DNA of 64,000 bases from JBBRHQ01 sp963815645 (GTDB lineage: Bacteria > Actinomycetota > Thermoleophilia > Solirubrobacterales > 70-9), in assembly GCA_963815645.1 (NCBI GenBank), contig CAWFHL010000001.1, positions 992,001 through 1,056,000 of the forward strand. Direction: 5' to 3'. Shown piece by piece: positions 28,170 through 37,034 of the stretch. The position numbers and the translations under genes are program-made. The notes under the pieces are model-generated. The model had not been told where the DNA came from. It made no database searches and saw only the letters and a program-made list of their open reading frames with translations. Positions within the stretch are counted from its first letter, which is position 1. Every line of letters starts with the position of its first letter.

Positions 28170-29009
28170 GTGGCGACACTCTCCGGCAAGACGATGATCC
28201 TCTCAGGCGGCAGCCGCGGGATCGGGCTGGCGATCGCGGTCCGTGCGGCGCGCGAGGGAGCGAACGTTGCCCTTGTGGCAAAGACCGCCGAGCCCCATCC
28301 GAAGCTGCCGGGCACGATCCACACGGCAGCCGAGGAGATCACCGAGGCGGGCGGTGAAGCGCTGCCGATCGTCGGCGACGTCCGCAACGACGAGTCGGTC
28401 GCTTCGGCGGTCGCGGAGACCGTCGAGCGTTTCGGCGGCATCGACATCTGCCTCAACAACGCCAGCGCCATCGACCTCCGCCCCACCGAGCAGATCGAGA
28501 TGAAGCGCTACGACCTGATGCAGGACATCAACTGCCGCGGCACCTTCCTGCTCTCGAAGACCTGTATCCCTCACCTGCGCAAGGCCGAGAACCCGCACAT
28601 CCTCACCCTTTCCCCGCCGATCAACCTCAACCCGCGCTGGGCCGGCGGCAACCTCGCCTACACCATCGCCAAGTACGGGATGAGCCTCTGCACCCTGGGG
28701 CTCGCCGAGGAGCTCCGCGATGACGGGATCGCCGCCAACTCGCTCTGGCCGCGGACGATCATCGCCACGGCGGCGGTCCAGAACCTGCTCGGGGGTGACG
28801 AGGCGATGGCCCGCTCCCGCCGGCCGGAGATCATGGCCGACGCGGCCGTCGCGATCTTCTCCCGGCCCGGCCGCGAGGCGACCGGGAACTTCTACATCGA
28901 CGACGAGGTGCTCGCCGAGGAGGGCGTCACCGACCTCTCCGAGTACGGCTACGGGGCGGAGGAGACGGAGCTGCAGCCCGACATCTTCCTCGACGAGGCG
29001 CTCCCCTAG
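28170..29009 (+). CDS. short-chain dehydrogenase/reductase (HSDL2-like)
   Basis: NAD(P)-dependent oxidoreductase of 279 residues. Cofactor loop ILSGGSRGIGLAIAVRA, ICLNNASAIDL (NNAG variant), catalytic YTIAKYGMSL with Tyr and Lys, and an extended loop between beta2 and alpha3 (KTAEPHPKLPGTIHTAAEEI) characteristic of hydroxysteroid-dehydrogenase-like-2 proteins. GTG 28170 (MATLSGKTMILSGGSRG). Substrate unknown. Confidence 0.88.
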   Translation: MATLSGKTMILSGGSRGIGLAIAVRAAREGANVALVAKTAEPHPKLPGTIHTAAEEITEAGGEALPIVGDVRNDESVASAVAETVERFGGIDICLNNASAIDLRPTEQIEMKRYDLMQDINCRGTFLLSKTCIPHLRKAENPHILTLSPPINLNPRWAGGNLAYTIAKYGMSLCTLGLAEELRDDGIAANSLWPRTIIATAAVQNLLGGDEAMARSRRPEIMADAAVAIFSRPGREATGNFYIDDEVLAEEGVTDLSEYGYGAEETELQPDIFLDEALP

Positions 29010-29013
29010 TCGA

Positions 29014-30012
29014 TCAGCCGCCGGCTCTGTCCCGCAGCGCCGGCATCACGTCCTTCGAGAACTGCTCCAGGAATCTTCCCTGGTCGTTGCCGGGCGCGTG
29101 CAGCAGCAGGTCCTCAAAACCGAGGTCGAGGTAGGTCCCGATCCGCTCGACCACCTCGCCCGGATCGTCGGAGACGATGAAGCGGGTGTGCGCCTTCTCC
29201 GCGTTGGCGTCGGCGACCCTCTCCATCTCGATCGGGTCCTCGATCCCCTCCTTCTGCTCCGGGGTCAGCGCCAGCGCCGCCCACCACCTGCAGGCCTCCC
29301 GGGCGAAGTCGAGGTCGCGGTCGTATGAGACCTTGATCTCGATCATCCGCCGGATCCCTTCCGGGTCGCGCCCCGCCGCGACGGCCCCCTCCTCGAGCTT
29401 CCCGAGCAGGATGGTGTAGAGGTCGGAATCCTTGCCGCTTGTGCAGATGAAGCCGTCCCCGACCCGCCCCGCGAGCTTCGCCGCGAGCGGTCCGGAGGCG
29501 GCGACGAAGATCGGCACCGGCTGCGCCGGGCGGTCGTAGATCGTCGCCCCGGCGGTGCGGTAGTACTCGCCGCTGAAGTCGACCCGCTCCTCCGAGAAGA
29601 GGGTGCGGATCAGCGCGATCGCCTCGGCCAGCCTCAACCGTCGCTCCTTGCGCCCGGGGAAGTCCTCGCCGGTGGCGGGGGTCTCATTCATCGCCTCCCC
29701 CGAGCCGACCCCGAGGAAAACGCGACCGGGATAGAGCGCCCCGAGGGTTCCGAAGGCCTGGGCGATGATCGAAGGGTGGTAGCGCAGGGTCGGGGTGAGC
29801 ACGCTGGTCCCGAGCACGGCGCTTCCGGTGGCCTCCCCCGCCGCCCCCAGCCAGGCGAGCGCCGAGGAGGAGTGCCCGCCGTGGTGGCGCCAGGGCTGGA
29901 AGTGATCGGAGGTGGCGATCAGCTCCATCCCGCGGCGCTCCGCCTCGACCGAGTGCTCGAGCAGCGCCCGCGGGGCGAACTGCTCGGCCGAGGCCTTGTA
30001 GCCGATCCTCAT
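29014..30012 (-). CDS. F420-dependent LLM-class oxidoreductase (glucose-6-phosphate dehydrogenase-like)
   Basis: Luciferase-like TIM-barrel enzyme of 332 residues. MRIGYKASAEQFAPRALLEH and TSDHFQPWRHHGGHSS are close to the F420-dependent glucose-6-phosphate dehydrogenase / TIGR03557 family as I recall it, and VFLGVGSGEAMNE is the cofactor-phosphate loop. ATG 30012. The length matches Fgd (about 336). Oxidises a sugar phosphate or alcohol with coenzyme F420; the exact substrate is not settled by the sequence. It is divergent in function but adjacent (17 bp) to the CoA-transferase gene. Confidence 0.85.
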   Translation of the reverse strand: MRIGYKASAEQFAPRALLEHSVEAERRGMELIATSDHFQPWRHHGGHSSSALAWLGAAGEATGSAVLGTSVLTPTLRYHPSIIAQAFGTLGALYPGRVFLGVGSGEAMNETPATGEDFPGRKERRLRLAEAIALIRTLFSEERVDFSGEYYRTAGATIYDRPAQPVPIFVAASGPLAAKLAGRVGDGFICTSGKDSDLYTILLGKLEEGAVAAGRDPEGIRRMIEIKVSYDRDLDFAREACRWWAALALTPEQKEGIEDPIEMERVADANAEKAHTRFIVSDDPGEVVERIGTYLDLGFEDLLLHAPGNDQGRFLEQFSKDVMPALRDRAGG

Positions 30013-30029
30013 GCTCACGGTTCGCCAGG

Positions 30030-31172
30030 TTATTCCGAGGGGGTGTCGAGGCCCTCGGCCGGCAGGCGCGGCGGGGCCGATCGGTAGGTGGGCGGGGTCG
30101 CCGAGAGACCGATCGGGTTGCGGGCCAGGTCCACCGTGGACCCGTCCTGCCGGGGAACTGCAACGACTGGCTCCAGCCCGAGGTCGGTCGCCAGGCGGAA
30201 CGCCCCGGCGATGTCGTTGACGACGCCGGCCGGGACGCGAGCGGCGGTCAGCTCCTCCGCCCAGGCGCCCGCTGCGCGGGAGGCGAGCCGGGCCTCGAGC
30301 TCCTCCCGCAGCGCCTCCCGGTTGCGGACCCGATCGTCGTTTGCAGAGAAGCGGCGGTCCTGGGCCAACTCCGGCGCCTCCAGGATCTCGCACAGGGTCG
30401 AGAACTGCCGATCGGTGCCGACGGCGATGACCAGCTCCCCGTCGGAGGCCCGAAACAGCTCGTAGGGGGCGATGCTCGGGTGGGCGTTGCCGAGACGGGC
30501 CGGGAGCTCCCCGGCGATCGTCAGGGCGGATGCCTGGTTGACCAGGCCGGCGAGCAGCGAAGAGAGCAGGTCGACCTCGATCCGCTGGCCGTTCCCGGTC
30601 GCCTCCTGGTGGCGCAGGGCGGTGAGGATGCCGACCGCGGAGAAGAGGCCGGCGAGGACGTCGACCAGGGCGACGCCGACCTTCTGCGGCTCTCCCTCAG
30701 GGCTGCCGGTGATGCTCATCAGCCCGCCGAGCGCCTGCAGCAGCAGGTCATACCCGGGGATATCCGCCCCCGCGCCCCTGCCGAAGCCGGTGATCGAGCA
30801 GTAGATCAGCGCCGGGTCCGCCTCGCTCAGCTCCTCGTAGGAGAGGCCGAATCCCTCCATTACCCCGGGGCGGAAGTTCTCGACCACGACATCGGAGTCT
30901 GCGGCGAGATGTCGGGCCATCTCGCGGCCCTCTTTGTGGGCGAGGTCGAGCAGGATGCTCTGCTTGTTGCGGTTGACCGACTGGAAGTAGGTCGCCTCGC
31001 CGTCGCGATCGAAGGGCGGTCCCCAGGCCCGGGTGTCGTCCCCGCCCCCGGGACGCTCGACCTTGGTCACGCCCGCGCCCAGATCGGCGAGGATCATCGT
31101 CGCGAACGGCCCCGCCAGGATGCGGGAGAAGTCGAGGATGCGGACGCCGTCCAGCGCGCCGGGGCTCTCCAT
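30030..31172 (-). CDS. CaiB/BaiF family (type III) CoA transferase
   Basis: Acyl-CoA:carboxylate CoA transferase of 380 residues. LAGPFATMILADLGAGVTKV and ENFRPGVMEGFGLSYEEL are family signatures, and the catalytic Asp is Asp142 in GYDLLLQALGG. SVNRNKQSILLDL binds CoA. ATG 31172, MESPGALDGVRILDFSR. Substrate unknown. It may be cotranscribed with the LLM oxidoreductase gene 17 bp downstream. Confidence 0.9.
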   Translation of the reverse strand: MESPGALDGVRILDFSRILAGPFATMILADLGAGVTKVERPGGGDDTRAWGPPFDRDGEATYFQSVNRNKQSILLDLAHKEGREMARHLAADSDVVVENFRPGVMEGFGLSYEELSEADPALIYCSITGFGRGAGADIPGYDLLLQALGGLMSITGSPEGEPQKVGVALVDVLAGLFSAVGILTALRHQEATGNGQRIEVDLLSSLLAGLVNQASALTIAGELPARLGNAHPSIAPYELFRASDGELVIAVGTDRQFSTLCEILEAPELAQDRRFSANDDRVRNREALREELEARLASRAAGAWAEELTAARVPAGVVNDIAGAFRLATDLGLEPVVAVPRQDGSTVDLARNPIGLSATPPTYRSAPPRLPAEGLDTPSE

Positions 31173-31215
31173 CGCCGGGGATGATCGCAGGGGCGGGGGC
31201 GGCCCCCGGCCAGGC

Positions 31216-32727
31216 CTAGCGCCGGCGGTGGCGCTTCACCCTGACCGAGCGCGACGCGACCCGCTGGGCCCCGGCGCCGTCGACGGCGCTAACCCGGACC
31301 CGGAAGGTCCCGGGATGCTTGTAGGTGTGATGCACGGACCTGCCGCGTGCGACGTGTCCGTCGCCGAACCTCCACCTGATCGCGGCGCCCCAGACGTCGA
31401 AGACCCGCGCCGACGCCCTGAGGCGGGCGCCCTGCTTGATCACCCGCGGGATCGAGATGCGCTTGATCTTCGGCGGAACAGCGTCGAACCCCGCCCCCTT
31501 GCTGCCCGTTCCCTGGCGCCAGACCGCGATGCCATTGCCGGCGCCGTCCAGGGCCAGGTCCGGGAGCCCCGCGGTGGTGCTGAGCACCTTTGTGGGGCCA
31601 TTGCCCCCTGCTCCGCCGACCCGGGGCAGGAATCGCACCGTCCCGGCCGGGCCGGCCCAGCCAACCATCGCGTCGCCGGCGGGGCCCATCGCCACCCTGG
31701 CGCTGAGCGACTGGGAGCTCGAGAGCGTCGCCCGCGCGCCGCAGGAGGAGGTGGCCGCGCTGATACAGGTCGTCGGCAGGAAGGGATCGCTGTCGTTCGC
31801 GGCGGAGTGCTCGACCCAGACGACGCGGGCGTTGCCCGAATCGTCAACGGCGACGTCGTGTGCCTGCGAGGTGAATCCGGGGCTGGTCAGCGTCTGCGTG
31901 AAGCTCAGCGCCCCGGCGGCGGTCAGCTTGCGGGTCTCGGTCAGGGAGGCCGTCGTCAGGTGCCGCCAGACGATCGTCGCGTTGCCGGCCGGATCGACGG
32001 CGACCAGCGGCTGATCTGACAGCTCGGGGGATGGCGGGGTCGAGATGTCCTTAACCGCCGAGAGCGTCTGGCTGTCGAAGTCGAGGGTGCGGGCCTTGAC
32101 CTTGGTGTTCGGCGGCGCGTCGGGGGTGGTCCAGACCAGGGTGGCGCCGCCGTCGGAGGCGAGGTCGAGGTCGAACTCGCGGGTCTTCTCGCCGCTGACG
32201 GTGAATGGCTGCGCCGCGCCAAGCGTCCCGTCGGCGGCCCGGGTTCGCACCGATCCGGTGCGGCTCGCGTCGCTGCTCAGCCATGCAAGAGCTGCCCGGC
32301 CGTTTCGCGCAGCCGCGATCTTCCCCCCGATCGCACCGGCCTGCACCTTCTGGATCGGCGTCAGGGCTCCGCTCCGCCGCCGCACACGGGTCTCGAGCGC
32401 GTCGGCCCGCGTCCAGGCGAGGTAGGTGTTCCCCGCCGCGTCCATGTCGACGCTGGCGGTGGATGCGCCGGGGGGAAAGGGGTGCGTCAGGGGGCCGAGC
32501 GGGCCGCCGATCGGACGGAAGCGAAGCGCCGGGCCCGTGCTGGTGTTGAGAAGGATCCCAATGTCGCCGCGGGGCGTCATCTTCACCGCGCTCACATCGT
32601 TGGCGCCGAGGTTGAAGAAGGTGGGTAGCCAGTCCGAGGCTCGGGCCGGCGTGGCGACCGCGCAGAGCAGAGCTGCCGCCGCGACAGCCCAGAGCCCCGC
32701 ACGGGCCGATCTGACCGACCAAGGCAT
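31216..32727 (-). CDS. secreted protein with repeated beta segments and C-terminal PKD domain
   Basis: Exported protein of 503 residues. Signal peptide GLWAVAAAALLCAVATPARA. The middle repeats a pattern of AVDPAGNATIVWR / VDDSGNARVVWVEH / LDGAGNGIAVWRQG about every 45-70 residues, as in beta-propeller-like or BNR-like repeats. The last ~90 residues form a PKD/Ig fold (IRWRFGDGHVARGRSVHHTY) ending in a basic RVKRHRRR tail. Adhesion or surface binding is possible; no enzyme motif seen. Confidence 0.8.
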   Translation of the reverse strand: MPWSVRSARAGLWAVAAAALLCAVATPARASDWLPTFFNLGANDVSAVKMTPRGDIGILLNTSTGPALRFRPIGGPLGPLTHPFPPGASTASVDMDAAGNTYLAWTRADALETRVRRRSGALTPIQKVQAGAIGGKIAAARNGRAALAWLSSDASRTGSVRTRAADGTLGAAQPFTVSGEKTREFDLDLASDGGATLVWTTPDAPPNTKVKARTLDFDSQTLSAVKDISTPPSPELSDQPLVAVDPAGNATIVWRHLTTASLTETRKLTAAGALSFTQTLTSPGFTSQAHDVAVDDSGNARVVWVEHSAANDSDPFLPTTCISAATSSCGARATLSSSQSLSARVAMGPAGDAMVGWAGPAGTVRFLPRVGGAGGNGPTKVLSTTAGLPDLALDGAGNGIAVWRQGTGSKGAGFDAVPPKIKRISIPRVIKQGARLRASARVFDVWGAAIRWRFGDGHVARGRSVHHTYKHPGTFRVRVSAVDGAGAQRVASRSVRVKRHRRR

Positions 32728-32852
32728 GGCCTTTCAGGGTAACGCCTGTTTGACAGGAATCCGAGCGGGAAGTGGTGCCCGAAATACCTACGCACCCTGT
32801 CTCGTCCTGAACGTCCCCGCGGGACCACCCCGCGTCGCTCGAGGAGGCATAG

Positions 32853-33347
32853 ATGCCCAGGATCACCCCCAATCTGTGGTTCGACACCGAGGCCGAGGAG
32901 GCCGCCGCGTTCTACACCTCGATCTTTGAGAACTCACGGGTTCTCGGGGTCACCCACTACACCGAGGCAGGGCCGCGAACGGCCGGAATGGTGATGACGG
33001 TCGAGTTCGAGCTCGACGGCCAGCGTTTCGTCGGCATCAACGGCGGCTCACAGTTCAGCTTCGACGAGGCCGTCTCCTTCGAGATCGACTGCGAGACCCA
33101 GGAAGAGATCGACTACTTCTGGGAGAAGCTCTCCGAGGGGGGCCAGGAAGGGCCGTGCGGCTGGCTCAAGGACCGCTTCGGGCTCTCCTGGCAGGTGGTG
33201 CCGACCGGGATGGAGGAGCTGTTCAACGATCCCGACCCGAAGCGGGCCGAACGGGCAATGAAGGCGATGCTCGAGATGGGCAAGCTCGACATCGCCGCCC
33301 TGCGCAGAGCGGCTGACGGCGAGGACGCTAGGCTGCACGACCGATGA
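32853..33347 (+). CDS. PhnB-like VOC family protein
   Basis: A 164-residue 3-demethylubiquinone-methyltransferase-like (PhnB) VOC protein: PNLWFDTEAEEAAAFYTSIF, FVGINGGSQFSFDEAVSFEI, FWEKLSEGG and DRFGLSWQVVPTGMEEL. Despite the family name most members are of unknown activity. GAGGAGGCATAG gives the ribosome site. It has a close paralogue at 60874-61362 on the other strand. The stop overlaps the MMPL start (ATGA). Confidence 0.88.
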   Translation: MPRITPNLWFDTEAEEAAAFYTSIFENSRVLGVTHYTEAGPRTAGMVMTVEFELDGQRFVGINGGSQFSFDEAVSFEIDCETQEEIDYFWEKLSEGGQEGPCGWLKDRFGLSWQVVPTGMEELFNDPDPKRAERAMKAMLEMGKLDIAALRRAADGEDARLHDR

Positions 33348-35500
33348 CCCGCCACCTCGCACGGCTCGCCGACATCTGCTACCGCTACCGCGGCCGCGTG
33401 GTGCTGGCCTGGATCGTCTCGGCGGTGCTGATCATCGCGGTGGGCTCCGCGCTGGCCGGGGAATTCAACGCCGAGTACAACACGCCGGGCTCGGAGTCGA
33501 AGGCGGCGGCGGACCTCACCGAGAAGCGCTTCGGCGGCTACTCCGGCCAGGAGATCTACGTGGTCGCCAAGGATCCCGCGGGCTTTGCCAACGGGGCGGC
33601 GGCGACCAAGCGCCTGCAGCCGTTCTTCGCTCAGGCCGAAAAGGTCGAGCACATCTCCCCGCACACCCCGATCCGCCTCTCCCAGAACCGCCAGATCGCC
33701 TCGGCCACCCTGCCGCTCACCGTCCCCGGGTGGGATGCGACCAAGTCGCAGGGCGAGCAACTGATCAGCGCCGCCAACGACAACAGCGGCGGGGGCCTCG
33801 AGATCAAGCTCGGGGGCGACCCGATCTACCAGGCTCAGTCGCAGTCCAGTCCGGAGGGGCTCGGGTTCCTCGGCGCCGCGATCGTCCTGCTGATCGCCTT
33901 CGGCTCGCTCGTCGCCGCAGGCCTGCCGCTGGCGATCGCGCTGATCGGGCTCGGGATCTCCTCCGCCGGCCTGATCCCCCTGCTGGCCAATGTGATCGAC
34001 GTGCCCGACTGGACCACTGCGGTCTCCGGGCTGATCGGGATCGGCGTGGGGATCGACTATGCGCTCCTCGTCCTGACCCGATTCCGCACGGCGATGCACG
34101 ACGGCAAGGATCGCCACGACGCGGTCGTCGAGGCCGTGACCACCGCCGGACGAAGCGTGCTGATTGCCGGCTGCACGGTGGTGGTCGCCGTGCTCGGGTT
34201 GATGCTGACCGGGCTGAGCTACATGTACGGCGTCGCTCTGTCCGCCTCGACCGCGGTGCTGATCGTGATGCTAGCGGCCGTGACGCTACTGCCGGCGCTG
34301 CTCTCCTATCTCGGGCCGAGGGTGGACAAGCTGCGGATCCCGCTGCTCGGTCGCTCGCTGAAGAAGGTGGACCGGCCGGAGGGATCCTCGCTGGCGGCGC
34401 GCTGGAGCCACGGCGTGCAGCGCAGGCCCTGGCTGGCGGCGATCGCGGCGCTGATCATCCTGCTCGCTCTCGCGGCGCCGGCTCTGGGCATGCGCCTCGG
34501 CTTCCCGGACGCGGGCAACGACCCGCCGGACACGATGACCAGGCAGGCCTACGACCTCAATACCGAGGGATTCGGCCCGGGCACGAACGGGCCGATCCAG
34601 ATCGCCGCAGATCTGCCCAGCGCACAGAGCAAGTCGCAGGTGGACGCCTTCGCCGATCAACTGCGCAGCAAGCCCGGCGTGCAGTTCGTCACCGCACCCC
34701 GGATCAACCAGGCCGGCGACGCCGCCCTGATCACGGTGATCCCGACGACCTCGCCTCAGGACAAGGCAACCGAGGACCTGGTCAACAACCTGCGAAACAA
34801 CCTCGTGCCGGCCCGGTTCAACGACACCGGGATCGACGTTCAGATCGGCGGCGTGACCGCGGCGCTCGAGGACCAGTCCGAGTACATGAAGGGCCGCATG
34901 CCGCTGTTCATCATCGGCGTTGTCGGCCTCTCCTTCCTGCTGCTGCTGGTCGCTTTCCACTCGCCGCTGATCTCGCTGAAGGCGGCGATCATGAACCTGC
35001 TGTCCGTGAGCGCCGCATACGGGGTTATGACCCTGGCGGCAAAGGGGGGCGGCTTGAGCAGCCTGATCGGCATCGACCACGAGGTGCCGGTTGCCCCGTT
35101 CATGCCGGTGATGATGTTCGCGATCCTCTTCGGCCTCTCGATGGACTACGAGGTCTTCCTGATCTCGCGGATCCGTGAGGAGTACCAGAAGGACGGAGAC
35201 ACGCGGCGCGCGGTCGCCGACGGCCTGGCGAAGACGGCGCGGGTGATTACCGCGGCGGCGGCGATCATGGTCGTCGTCTTCCTCGCCTTCATGGCGGCGC
35301 CGGACGTCTTCCTGAAGCTGTTCGGGATCGGTCTCGCCTCGGCGATCTTCCTCGACGCGACCGTGGTGCGGATGGTGCTTGTGCCGGCGGTGATGCAATT
35401 GCTCGGCAAGTGGAACTGGTGGATTCCGAATTGGCTGGAGGAGATCCTCCCCCGGCTCGACGTCGAGCCGGTGGGCCTCGGCACCGCAGAGGGACGGTGA
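33344..35500 (+). CDS. MMPL/RND family membrane transporter
   Basis: Inner-membrane RND-type exporter of 718 residues with two halves, each a helix, a large outer domain and a five-helix bundle. GIGVGIDYALLVLTRFR and LFGLSMDYEVFLISRIREEY are the paired proton-relay motifs (Asp-Tyr) of actinobacterial MMPL proteins. It exports lipids or drugs; the cargo is unknown. The ATG overlaps the stop of the PhnB-like gene and its TGA overlaps the next GTG, so three genes form one operon. Confidence 0.9.
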   Translation: MTRHLARLADICYRYRGRVVLAWIVSAVLIIAVGSALAGEFNAEYNTPGSESKAAADLTEKRFGGYSGQEIYVVAKDPAGFANGAAATKRLQPFFAQAEKVEHISPHTPIRLSQNRQIASATLPLTVPGWDATKSQGEQLISAANDNSGGGLEIKLGGDPIYQAQSQSSPEGLGFLGAAIVLLIAFGSLVAAGLPLAIALIGLGISSAGLIPLLANVIDVPDWTTAVSGLIGIGVGIDYALLVLTRFRTAMHDGKDRHDAVVEAVTTAGRSVLIAGCTVVVAVLGLMLTGLSYMYGVALSASTAVLIVMLAAVTLLPALLSYLGPRVDKLRIPLLGRSLKKVDRPEGSSLAARWSHGVQRRPWLAAIAALIILLALAAPALGMRLGFPDAGNDPPDTMTRQAYDLNTEGFGPGTNGPIQIAADLPSAQSKSQVDAFADQLRSKPGVQFVTAPRINQAGDAALITVIPTTSPQDKATEDLVNNLRNNLVPARFNDTGIDVQIGGVTAALEDQSEYMKGRMPLFIIGVVGLSFLLLLVAFHSPLISLKAAIMNLLSVSAAYGVMTLAAKGGGLSSLIGIDHEVPVAPFMPVMMFAILFGLSMDYEVFLISRIREEYQKDGDTRRAVADGLAKTARVITAAAAIMVVVFLAFMAAPDVFLKLFGIGLASAIFLDATVVRMVLVPAVMQLLGKWNWWIPNWLEEILPRLDVEPVGLGTAEGR

Positions 35501-35943
35501 GCTCCCGGGCAGGATCGAGGCGGGTCTTGCTGTGGAGCGCGATCGTCGCCGTGGTGTTCGCCACTACGACGGCCCTCGCGGTCGGCGGCGGCCACCGGGT
35601 GAAGTTCCCGAGCCGCTGCACCAACTCGGTCTACCGACCGCACCACTTCGTCGCCGCCTGTGGCGACGCCGGGTTGATCGTCAAGAAAATCCACTGGCGC
35701 CACTACGGCTCCCACTACGCCAAGGGGCGGGGCAAGGCCGTCTTTAAGATCTGCGATCCCGATTGCGCCAGCGGCAGGCTCGGCCAAAGCCGGGCGAAGG
35801 TCCGGCTCTACCGGCCGCGGCATTGCGCCAACGTCGGCGGTTTCCACTTCACCAAGGTGCGGATCAGGTTCCTCGGGCCCGATCCTCCGGGCCACCCCGG
35901 CGTGGAACGTTTTCCGTTCCCCTGCCGCATCCTCGGCGGGTAG
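35497..35943 (+). CDS. small exported cysteine-containing protein of unknown function
   Basis: Protein of 148 residues with a short basic N-terminus and hydrophobic signal/anchor (RRVLLWSAIVAVVFATTTAL). The exported part is His/Arg-rich with six cysteines (SRCTNSVY, VAACGDAG, FKICDPDCASG, RHCANVGG, FPCRILGG), suggesting disulfides. GTG 35497 overlaps the MMPL stop (GTGA), which argues for cotranslation with the exporter. No function assigned. Confidence 0.7.
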   Translation: MSSRAGSRRVLLWSAIVAVVFATTTALAVGGGHRVKFPSRCTNSVYRPHHFVAACGDAGLIVKKIHWRHYGSHYAKGRGKAVFKICDPDCASGRLGQSRAKVRLYRPRHCANVGGFHFTKVRIRFLGPDPPGHPGVERFPFPCRILGG

Positions 35944-35949
35944 GGTCGG

Positions 35950-36354
35950 ATGGCCGAGCTTCCCGCCCCCGAGACGGGGATCGCCCTGACCCACTTCATC
36001 GTCTCCGACGACGTCGAGCGATCACGTCGCTTCTACACCGAGGTGCTCGGCGGTGAGACCGTGCGTGAGGGCGAGCCGACCTTCGTCGCCCTCGCCAACA
36101 GCTGGATCATCATCAACGTCGGTGGCGGCCCCACCGACGACAAGCCGGCGGTGACGCTCGAGACCCCGCCCGACCCCGATCGGGTCAGCAGCTTCCTCAA
36201 CATCCGGGTGGCGGACATCGAATCCGTCTATGCGGAGTGGAGCGCCCGGGGCGCCGAGTTCCTGACTCCTCCGAAGCAGCACGCGTCCGAGATCCGCTGC
36301 TACATCCGCGATCCTGACGGGCACCTGATAGAGGTCGGGCAGACCACCGCCTGA
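35950..36354 (+). CDS. VOC family protein
   Basis: Glyoxalase/bleomycin-resistance fold protein of 134 residues: LTHFIVSDDVERSRRFYTEV, FVALANSWIIINVGGGPTDD, and C-terminal CYIRDPDGHLIEVGQ with the metal-ligand Glu. ATG 35950, 6 bp after the previous stop. Specificity unknown. Confidence 0.88.
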   Translation: MAELPAPETGIALTHFIVSDDVERSRRFYTEVLGGETVREGEPTFVALANSWIIINVGGGPTDDKPAVTLETPPDPDRVSSFLNIRVADIESVYAEWSARGAEFLTPPKQHASEIRCYIRDPDGHLIEVGQTTA

Positions 36355-36359
36355 GCGGG

Positions 36360-36758
36360 ATGGAACGCACCGACAGGCGCGTCGACGCCTATATCGACAG
36401 CTTGCCGGAATGGCAGCAGGCGATCTGCCGCGAGGTGCGGGCGCTCGTCCACGCCGCAGACCCGGGGATCTCCGAGACGATCAAGCGGACCAGCCAGCCG
36501 TACTTCGTCCTCGAGGGAAACGTCTGCGCCCTGCTCGCGGCGAAGAAGCACGTCACCGTGTTCCTCTATGACGGCGGCATCGTCCCCGACCCTGCGGGAA
36601 TCATCACGGGCGGTCACGACAACGCGACGGGTCGGTTCATCTCGATCCGCGAGGACGAGAAGCTCAACGCCAGGGCGCTGCAGGCGATGTTCGAGCAGAT
36701 AATCGCCAACAATCGCGCCGGCGGCTGGCGCAAGCTGAAGCTCAAAGACCGGCGTTGA
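36360..36758 (+). CDS. DUF1801/YdhG-like protein
   Basis: A 132-residue protein of the DUF1801 type: VDAYIDSLPEWQQAICREVR at the start, then ISETIKRTSQPYFVLEGNVC and HVTVFLYDGGIV. Such proteins share a fold with phosphoribosylanthranilate-like/ferredoxin-type small proteins and have no settled function. It follows the VOC gene by 5 bp. Its 3' end overlaps a decayed MarR gene on the other strand. Confidence 0.82.
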   Translation: MERTDRRVDAYIDSLPEWQQAICREVRALVHAADPGISETIKRTSQPYFVLEGNVCALLAAKKHVTVFLYDGGIVPDPAGIITGGHDNATGRFISIREDEKLNARALQAMFEQIIANNRAGGWRKLKLKDRR

Positions 36759-37009
36759 GCTCCTCGAGCAGCTCGCGTAGCGCCCCGACCTCGGCCACCA
36801 CCTCGCGCGCGATCGGATAGAGCTCCTTCCCCGCTCCGTGGACCGAACCAACTTCTCCCGCCGGTCGCCGGGGTCGGGCACTCGCACGACGTAGCCGAGC
36901 CGCTCCAGGTGCGCGACCAGCTCCGCCATCGACTGCTTGGTGATCTCCGCGCGCTCGGAGCCAGCACGCTGACCCGGTTCGTCGGCGTCGCGCGCCTAGT
37001 GGCCGCCAT
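36742..37009 (-). pseudogene. MarR-family regulator remnant
   Basis: Fragments of one MarR-type winged helix are spread over different frames: VSVLA before about 36960, then EITKQSMAELVAHLERLGYV through DPGDRREKLVRST, then, after another shift near 36831-36842, AGKELYPIAREVVAEVGALR to the stop. At least two indels are needed, and the N-terminal helix is missing. Not functional as read. Confidence 0.75.
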
Positions 37010-37034
37010 CGACCGCTGACAAGCATCTGAGACG

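Noticed and set aside
31194..31207. GGGGGC/GCCCCC hairpin after the PKD gene
   Set aside because: Loop too short and G/C runs are frequent by chance here; not called as a terminator.
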